Below the pieces are notes generated by a model. That model ran no database searches, had not been told where the DNA came from, and was given only the letters and a program-made list of their open reading frames with translations. 64,000 nucleotides of DNA from Schistocerca nitens (Eukaryota; Arthropoda; Insecta; Orthoptera; Acrididae). Both the position numbers and the translations under genes were made by a program. This document shows, piece by piece, positions 58,111 through 64,000 of this stretch. Positions within the stretch are counted from its first letter, which is position 1, and every line of letters starts with the position of its first letter. The stretch lies in the NCBI RefSeq assembly GCF_023898315.1, contig NC_064616.1, positions 536,381,102 through 536,445,101 of the forward strand. Direction: 5' to 3'.

Positions 58111-58700
58111 ACCCATAAACGAAGCTGGGATGACTTCAGCAATAAGAATGTTATCACTGAGGCTGTCTGACAAGAAAAACCTATTTAACCTGTCTCTAGA
58201 AGTCACAGTAGAGCTTATAAATTTAACTAACGTCGGGTATTTACATATACCGACGTCATTAAGGCGTAAGGACCGGACCAATTCATGTAATTCACGAGAG
58301 AAGTTAACATTTTGAGCTTGACCTGCAGGACGCAACACAGTTAAAATCTCCACCCAACATATTATCCGGAGGACTCTTACGCAACGGATAAACAATTTCC
58401 TCTTTGTGAAAACGCGAACGATCTACTGTGCGACCAGTACCAGAAGGGGTATATGCAAGAACTAAGGTAAGATTAAAAAGTTGACAATCTATCCCCTACC
58501 AGAATCCAACATTTCCACCTCAGCCTACCTGGAAGGTAAGCGGCGCACTTTTCGGGAAATACCATTAAGAAAATTTAGAGAACCTTCATTTAAAACAAAC
58601 TGCTGAACGATTCTGCTCCCGCTAACATACATTGCGCGAAAGGACCAAAGATACGAGAAATTAGGGCTCATTCGGGGGTACACAGTTCCGCTCCGAGAGC
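58111..58700 (-). mobile_element. LINE endonuclease fragment, inverted relative to the LINE at 58932
   Basis: The minus-strand text ELHELVRSLRLNDVGICKYPTLVKF..LNRFFLSDSLSDNILIAEVIPASF matches FHELVCSLRLKYVWMCKYPTLVK..LDRFYLSDCLSDNILNVEVIPASF coded at 60985-61160. Nucleotide agreement also runs through 'ggattctggtagggg' versus 'ggattctagtaggggg'. Several stops. It is a second copy of the same LINE family in the opposite direction. Confidence 0.88.
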
Positions 58701-58720
58701 CGAGCGGGAAGGTTCTTGTT

Positions 58721-58925
58721 GCCGGCCCCGTTGGCCGAGCGGTTCTAGGCACTTCAGTCCGGATCCACGCGACAGCTACGTTCACAGGTTCGAATCCTGC
58801 CTCGTGGATGGATGTGTGTGATGTCCTTGGGTTAGTCAGGTGTAAGTAGTTCTAAGGTCTATGGGACGGATGACCTCAGATGTTAACTCCCACAGTTCTC
58901 AGAGCCATTTGAACCATTTTTTGGA
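58721..58925 (+). mobile_element. tRNA-derived SINE between two oppositely oriented LINE copies
   Basis: Plus-strand copy: 'gttggccgagcggttctagg', B box 'ggttcgaatcctgcc', tail 'agccatttgaaccattttt'. Short flanking repeats tcttgtt at about 58714-58720 and 58926-58932 are probable target duplications. Confidence 0.93.
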
Positions 58926-59345
58926 TCTTGTTTGTTTCACTTGCCGCAGAGTCGCTTGTGTGAAGCTTTCCTCGTTAGTGCTGTTCTGTCTGCCGAATGA
59001 ATCTTAGCGCTTCCGCTCCGCGTTATTGTCTGTCTGTGCTAGTCTACTTGCACCGGCGTTGTCGGCCCCGCTATTAGTTCCATCGTTTCCACGTGTATTC
59101 CACGAAAAGGTACTGTGAGCTTTACTTTCGATAAACAACGAGACCCGTGTAGCCAGGGTCTCCACTAATCCACGATTGGCTTGTCGGTGTAATTCATTTG
59201 AACTCTGATCAGGTCCACTCCGCTTGTTTTCACGCCGACGAGTACGTGTTTTACGTGAAATTTATTGATCGGCTTCACGTTGAAATATTACACTCGTGGT
59301 ATAGTACTCAAGTCTCGTTCAAGCATCGCTAAGATTCCGTTTCGT

Positions 59346-60394
59346 ATGGTGTCAGCCGCAGATGCTGAAATTGACTATACCAATGTTCGAGTGTTCACCC
59401 TCCCGCCGCAGGTTGATGACAACTTTCTTAAGGACATATTGACTCATTATGGTAAGGCGAAAAACATCCGTCGTGAACGTTCGTCTACTCAACACAGATT
59501 ACAGTGTTGTAGTGTAATTCGTTCGGTGCAAATGCATGTCAAACGCAGTATTCCATCATATTTACAGTTATATGGTTACCGCGTTCGTGTCCAGTATATT
59601 TGTCAAGAGGGAAACTGCTTCCCATGTAATGAATGTGTACACGTTCGGTTTAATGGCCCGCTAAGGGTTTTTGTACTAAAGCTGTCATTAATGCAGCGTA
59701 GAAAATTGACGCTTGATGATCTTGTTCCTTCTTCCACTCCAGACGTCGGACCTACTTCTGCATCACGTCATAATGAACAGAAACTCAGTTCTCATAATCG
59801 TGTAAATGTATTTCCGCCTTTACCTCCGCGTCTCGTTCAGAATCCTCTCGCTCCCAGGATAGAACCTGTAACAGTGACAAACAAGCGACGTCGCACTCAA
59901 GATGGTGAGGATTTTGATGTTCCTATCGCCCCAACCGCCTCCGCGTCGACTGTCCCCACTGCTCCTCTCGATACTACGAAAACTCCTGTCCGTGGTACGT
60001 GAGTGGCGAAGAAGCTAACTCCAAAATACCTCCTGCTCGAGAAGCGGCTCATTCGTAGCTACCTGTGTGTGGAAAGGGATCGGAGTCCTCCCCTTTGTCT
60101 TTGTGGCCTCTGCAACAGTCTGTGACAATTTAATATCCTCCTGATCCTTCGTCTTCAGCCGCCGACGGTGTTCCGAATTTGCCGCGTACAGCCACTCCCG
60201 AGGAGAACAAAGTCAGTCACCAAGTATTACCTGTTGTATTGGTAGTTCCAGAGAGTGCTGCATCCTTAATGACTGGGCCTGCTTTACGTGCCCCTCCCAC
60301 ACCTCCCTCTTCAGAGGCCGCCATGCCACGTAGCCGACAGAAACAACGCATACAACCTGACTGTGCGGTGGCAGGGAAGAAACCCATGAAATAA
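59346..60394 (+). pseudogene. LINE ORF1 (nucleic-acid-binding, zinc-knuckle-like)
   Basis: ATG at 59346 gives MVSAADAEIDYTNVRVFTLPPQVDDNFLKDILTHYG, followed by HVKRSIPSYLQLYGYRVRVQY and CQEGNCFPCNECVHVRFNGP, which resembles a CCHC zinc knuckle of a LINE ORF1. I prefer this start over the upstream in-frame ATG at 59265, because the text before it looks like 5' UTR. A stop at about 60000 and a frame change precede a proline-rich stretch to 60394. ORF1 proteins bind the element RNA and chaperone reverse transcription. Confidence 0.7.
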
Positions 60395-60552
60395 GGTTAT
60401 GATAAAGGGGGTTCTGGTCCGGCAATGTCTGATTCCTCTGTGGGGTCTCCGCAGTGGACCTTGACGCTCAGCTGTCCACCTAATTCTGCTCGATACGTTG
60501 GCTGAATCCCTGTATAGCTGACCAATGACCCAAGCCTACACGTTATTTTCCT

Positions 60553-61230
60553 CAAATGTTAATCGAATGGAATCAGAATTGTGATTGGCTTCGCTGTGTT
60601 AGTTCATTTATGACTCATGTGCGGACATAGTGTTCTTACATGAGGTGTTATTTAGACATTTCACCTTGCCTGGTTTTCGTATGATCTTTAATGCAGTACC
60701 CGAATATTCTACGGGGACCGCCTTCTTCTTTCGCGAAGGAATTCCTGTTGCTGAGGTGGAAACGTTGGATTCTAGTAGGGGGATAGATTGTCAACTTTTT
60801 AATCTTACCTTGGTTCTTCTACATGCCCCTTCTGGTACTGGTCACACAGTAGATCGTTCGCATTTTTACAAAGAGGAAATTGTTTATCTGTTGCGTAAGA
60901 GCCCTCCTGATATTCTGTTGGGTGGTGATTTCAACTGTGTGTCGTATCCTGCAGATCAATTTCTAAATTTTAATTTCTCTCTTGAATTTCATGAATTGGT
61001 CTGCTCCTTACGCCTGAAATACGTCTGGATGTGTAAATACCCGACGTTAGTTAAATGTACCTACTCTACGGCGACTTCTAGTAGCAGGTTAGATAGGTTT
61101 TATTTATCAGACTGCCTGAGCGATAATATTCTTAATGTTGAAGTCATCCCAGCTTCCTTTACGGATCACTGTCCTGTGACTACAACTCTCAATTTTGAAC
61201 GGCAAGCAGTCGAAATGTTTCGCCCTCTGT
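60553..61230 (+). pseudogene. LINE endonuclease domain (APE type)
   Basis: Begins near NVNRMESEL, the usual N-terminal endonuclease strand, and continues DIVFLHEVLFRHF, ILLGGDFNCVSYPADQF (GDFN motif near 60925), SRLDRFYLSDCLSDN and the catalytic-site text PASFTDHCPVTTTL (about 61145-61185). Together these are the Asn/Asp/His motifs of apurinic-type LINE endonucleases that nick target DNA. A stop just upstream of FLHEV splits it from its N-terminal strand. Confidence 0.85.
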
Positions 61231-62069
61231 GAATATTAAACGTCGCTCACCAGCTGACCCCAGTCTCAATGACGTGACGCGAACCGTGTGGGAGTGTACT
61301 CTACGGTCCACTGGGAAGTACTCTTCCACCCTTGACTGGTGGATGCAGCTGGCAAAACAGAGGCTCAGGCAAACTTTTATAATTTTCAGTGCTGCCAAAG
61401 CGAGAGACTTCCGGAGAACTTATGAAAATTACTAGTTCATCTTGCGTGAACTGTATGCTGCTCCGGATCACGCTCCTCAACGAATTGCGGATGTTAGGCG
61501 TGTAAAGGCAAAATATTTAACTTGAAGAGAATTCAAGTGGGAGGTTAGGAAATCCGCGCCAAGCCGTGTTAACTGGTGACGAAAGAACTTACTTCCGTAT
61601 ATCATTTGGTTCGGCATCAGAGCAGTCGCCGACGCGCTTTTATTCATTCTCTCACGAAAAATAATGGGCTTATCGTAATTGTGCAAGCTGATATAGTGCG
61701 TATCTTACACCAGTACTATGTAGACACATTACGACGTAAATTAGTCCGGTGAAATCACTTAAGACAAACTAGTCAGCATGTTGGATACGACAATCGCACC
61801 TGAACATAATGCAACGTTCTCATCTGGCTTTCAGCCAGAGAAAGTATACAAGATTTTTGTGGGATCACCTTCTCAAAAGTCCCAGGGTGTGTATGGACTT
61901 CGCAGGAAATTTTACTTGCGCTTTTGGCCGTTGTTGGATGCTATCTTTATGTCCCTTTTGAATGAGGTGTCACAGGATAGAGTAGAGCAGACTTCGTTCA
62001 AAGTGGGAAAAATTGTTATGATCAAGAAACGCCTGGACCGGCTGCCCTTGTAGCTTTCACCAAATTACT

Positions 62070-63119
62070 TTGTTAGACTTTGATTATAAGACTGGGGAGA
62101 TGGCAATTAACTGTGGGATGTCGGCTGCGATGGAGACAGTTCTTGCAAAACATCAAAGCTTGGTACCTGATCGTACCATTCTTCCTCCTATTGTCAAGTG
62201 TCGTGACGTGGTATCGGTTGCTACTTTAACGTCCGTCAGGTGTGCCCTTGCCTTTCTAGACTTCGATAAGGCATTTGATCGTGTTAATCACGACTTTCTG
62301 CTTCGGATTCTGGATTATGCTGGTTTTACTGTTGACACACGGCGAGTTCTTTCCAATCTGCTTACGGGTATTTCGGCTTCGGTGGTTGTTAATGGCCAAC
62401 TGACGCCCCCGATAAAAATCCGTAGACGAGTGCCTCAAGGAAGACCACTGTCAACGACTTTGTTTTTGTTGTCTCTGGAGCCCCTACTTCATATACTTGC
62501 ATCCCAGCAGACAGGTTGGACGCTTTCCGGCGGGACTATAGCTGTTCGTGCAAACACGGATGACGTGATGGTTCAGCTCCGCAATCTTGCGGAGATACCC
62601 TGACTGAAGGCTGCAATCGATGATTATTGTCGAAGTTCAAGTGCCCTACTTAATGAATGGAAATACAGGCTTGATACCTTGCGATGTTTGATGACGCGGT
62701 TGTTCCATGGGTTACTATAGTATATCGGCATACGTCTCTCGTATCATCATTGGTAATTGTCCACTCAAAATGGCGACTCTCAACTGAATTTTCAGGGAGC
62801 GATACTAGAGCATGAAAGGCGTTCACTTACTCTGCTAGAGAAAGTCCAAATACAGGATACATATGTCTTTTGCAAGGCTTTTTACGTGGTCCAAGTTTAT
62901 CCGCTTCCATCGATGATGTAGAAGAAACTATAATAATTGTCTGGTCGTTTCTTATGGAAAAGACATATGTTTCTCTTACGGTATGAGGTGATGACGAAGC
63001 CTCGTTGTTTTGCGGGTTTGGGCCTGACTGATATACGAAGGAAAACGCCGATGCTATAAGTGCGTCGTACTGTTTTGACGATGACTCAAGAAACTCACAC
63101 ATTCAAGTCTCCTTTATTT
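62070..63119 (+). pseudogene. LINE reverse-transcriptase core and C-terminal tail
   Basis: FLDFDKAFDRVNHDFLLRILDYAGF (about 62255-62330), ASVVVNGQLTPPIKIRRRVPQGRPLSTTLFLLSLEPLLHIL (62370-62500) and ..RANTDDVMVQL.. (about 62545-62575). The last is the YADD position, here TDD, so the catalytic tyrosine/alanine context is altered. The tail reads KVQIQDTYVFCKAFYVVQVYPLP in another frame (about 62830-62900). Between 61230 and 62070 only weak text remains. Confidence 0.8.
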
Positions 63120-63129
63120 CTCTATGTAC

Positions 63130-64000
63130 GTCCTACATCTACATCTACATGTACATACATACTCCGCAATCCACCATACGGTGCGTGGCGGATGGTACCT
63201 CGTACCACAACTAGCATCTTCTCTCCCTGTTCCACTCCCAAACAGAACGAGGGAAAAATGACTGCCTATATGCCTCTATACGAGCCCTAATCTCTCTTAT
63301 CTTATCTTTGTGGTCTTTCCACGAAATATAAGTTGGCGGCAGTAAAACTGTAATGCAGTCAGCCTCAAATGCTGGTTCTCTAAATTACCTCAGTAGCGAT
63401 TCACGAAAAGAATGCCTCCTTTTCTCCAGAGATTCCCACCCGAGTTCCTGAAGCATTTCCGTAACACTCGCGTGATGATCAAACCTACCTGTAACAAATC
63501 TAGTGGCCCGCCTCTGAATTGCTTCTATGTCCTCCCTCAATCCGACCTGATAGGGATCCCAAACGTTCGAGCAGTACTCAAGAATAGGTCGTATTAGTGT
63601 TTTATAAGCGGTCTCCTTTACAGATGAACCACATCCTCCCAAAATTCTACCAATGAACCGAAGACGACTATCCGCCTTCCCCACAACTGCCATCACATGG
63701 TTGTCCCACTTCATATCGCTCTGCAATGTTACGCCCAAATATTTAATCGACGTGACTGTGTCAAGCGCTACATTACTAATGGAGTATTCAAAATTTACGG
63801 GATTCTTTTTCCTATTAATCAGCATGAATTTACATTTATTTATATTTAGAGTTAGCTGCCATTCTTTACACCAATCACAAATCCTGTCCAAGTCATCTTG
63901 TATCTTCCTACAGTCACTCAACGACGACATCTTCCCGTACACAACAGCATCATCAGCAAACAGCCGCACATTGCTATCCACCCTATCCAAAAGATCATTT
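63130..64000 (-). mobile_element. LINE (same family as 38200-39921), runs off the right edge
   Basis: The 3' end at the left shows CTACAT units, the complement of the ATGTAG tail. The minus-strand frame from 64000 covers LLDRVDSNVRLFADDAVVYG (catalytic FADD), WQLTLNINKCKFMLINRKKN, IKYLGVTLQSDMKWDNHV, AYKTLIRPILEYCSNVWDPYQVGL and RRATRFVTGRF, with a stop at 63387-63385. Further text LLPPTYISWKDHKDKIREIRARIEAYRQ continues to near 63250. Its fingers/palm start lies outside the window. Confidence 0.9.

Larger units (their letters stand above)
58932..63119 (+). mobile_element. Nearly full-length but broken APE-type LINE
   Basis: About 4.2 kb in the order 5' UTR (58932-59345), ORF1 with zinc-knuckle-like cysteines, an apurinic endonuclease domain, a reverse transcriptase domain and a C-terminal tail with the ..LLEKVQIQDTYVFCKAFYVVQVYPLP.. 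text near 62820-62900. Multiple stops and frameshifts interrupt both ORFs. The 3' end abuts the 3' end of another LINE at 63130. The clade could not be assigned by eye. Confidence 0.85.

Overview
The window looks like intergenic or intronic DNA from a very large orthopteran insect genome, most likely a grasshopper or locust of the Schistocerca kind. The basis is recognition, not a database search. At least eleven copies of a tRNA-headed SINE are present, together with a second SINE that has a glycine-tRNA-like head but the same tail, a third tRNA-headed family, a 5S rRNA-derived SINE, several Tc1/mariner families and LINEs ending in short tandem repeats. There is no bacterial organisation, no CRISPR array, no rRNA gene and no intact tRNA gene.

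Layout. 1-5.1 kb: an old, broken Ty3/gypsy-type fossil carrying a Tc1-like fragment in its gag-side region. 6.6-9.5 kb: two degenerate Tc1-like elements on the minus strand with a SINE between them. 14.7-16.4 kb: a broken copy of an uncharacterised cysteine-rich protein family; part of a second, diverged copy lies near 46.8 kb. 17.4-17.9 kb: a 5S rRNA-derived SINE split by a tRNA SINE. 18.3-21.4 kb: the best host gene, a three-exon gene for a predicted 216-residue membrane protein with a signal peptide. 25.1-26.1 kb: a retroposon-like unit with a TATA-like site. 27.8-30.1 kb: mariner and Tc1 remnants. 33.2-33.6 kb: a possible single coding exon on the minus strand.

36.0-43.3 kb is a nest four levels deep. 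A mariner-like element is split by a 5.5-kb element with 0.7-0.8-kb inverted repeats, which in turn carries a LINE and a SINE. 48.5-56.1 kb: SINEs, a LINE 3' end with target duplications, a tRNA-headed element with direct terminal repeats, a mariner-like element, and a Tc1 element cut by two SINEs. 56.6-57.2 kb: an inverted-repeat cluster. 57.2-64.0 kb: LINEs, including a nearly full-length but broken element with ORF1, endonuclease and reverse transcriptase, an inverted partial copy of its endonuclease, and a second LINE family running off the right edge.

Apart from the 18.3-kb gene, and perhaps the exon at 33.2 kb, nearly everything recognisable is transposable-element debris. I saw no multi-gene pathway or defence-like system. 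The most unusual items are the small three-exon gene, the long-inverted-repeat element, the 5S-derived SINE and the repeated cysteine-rich protein family.
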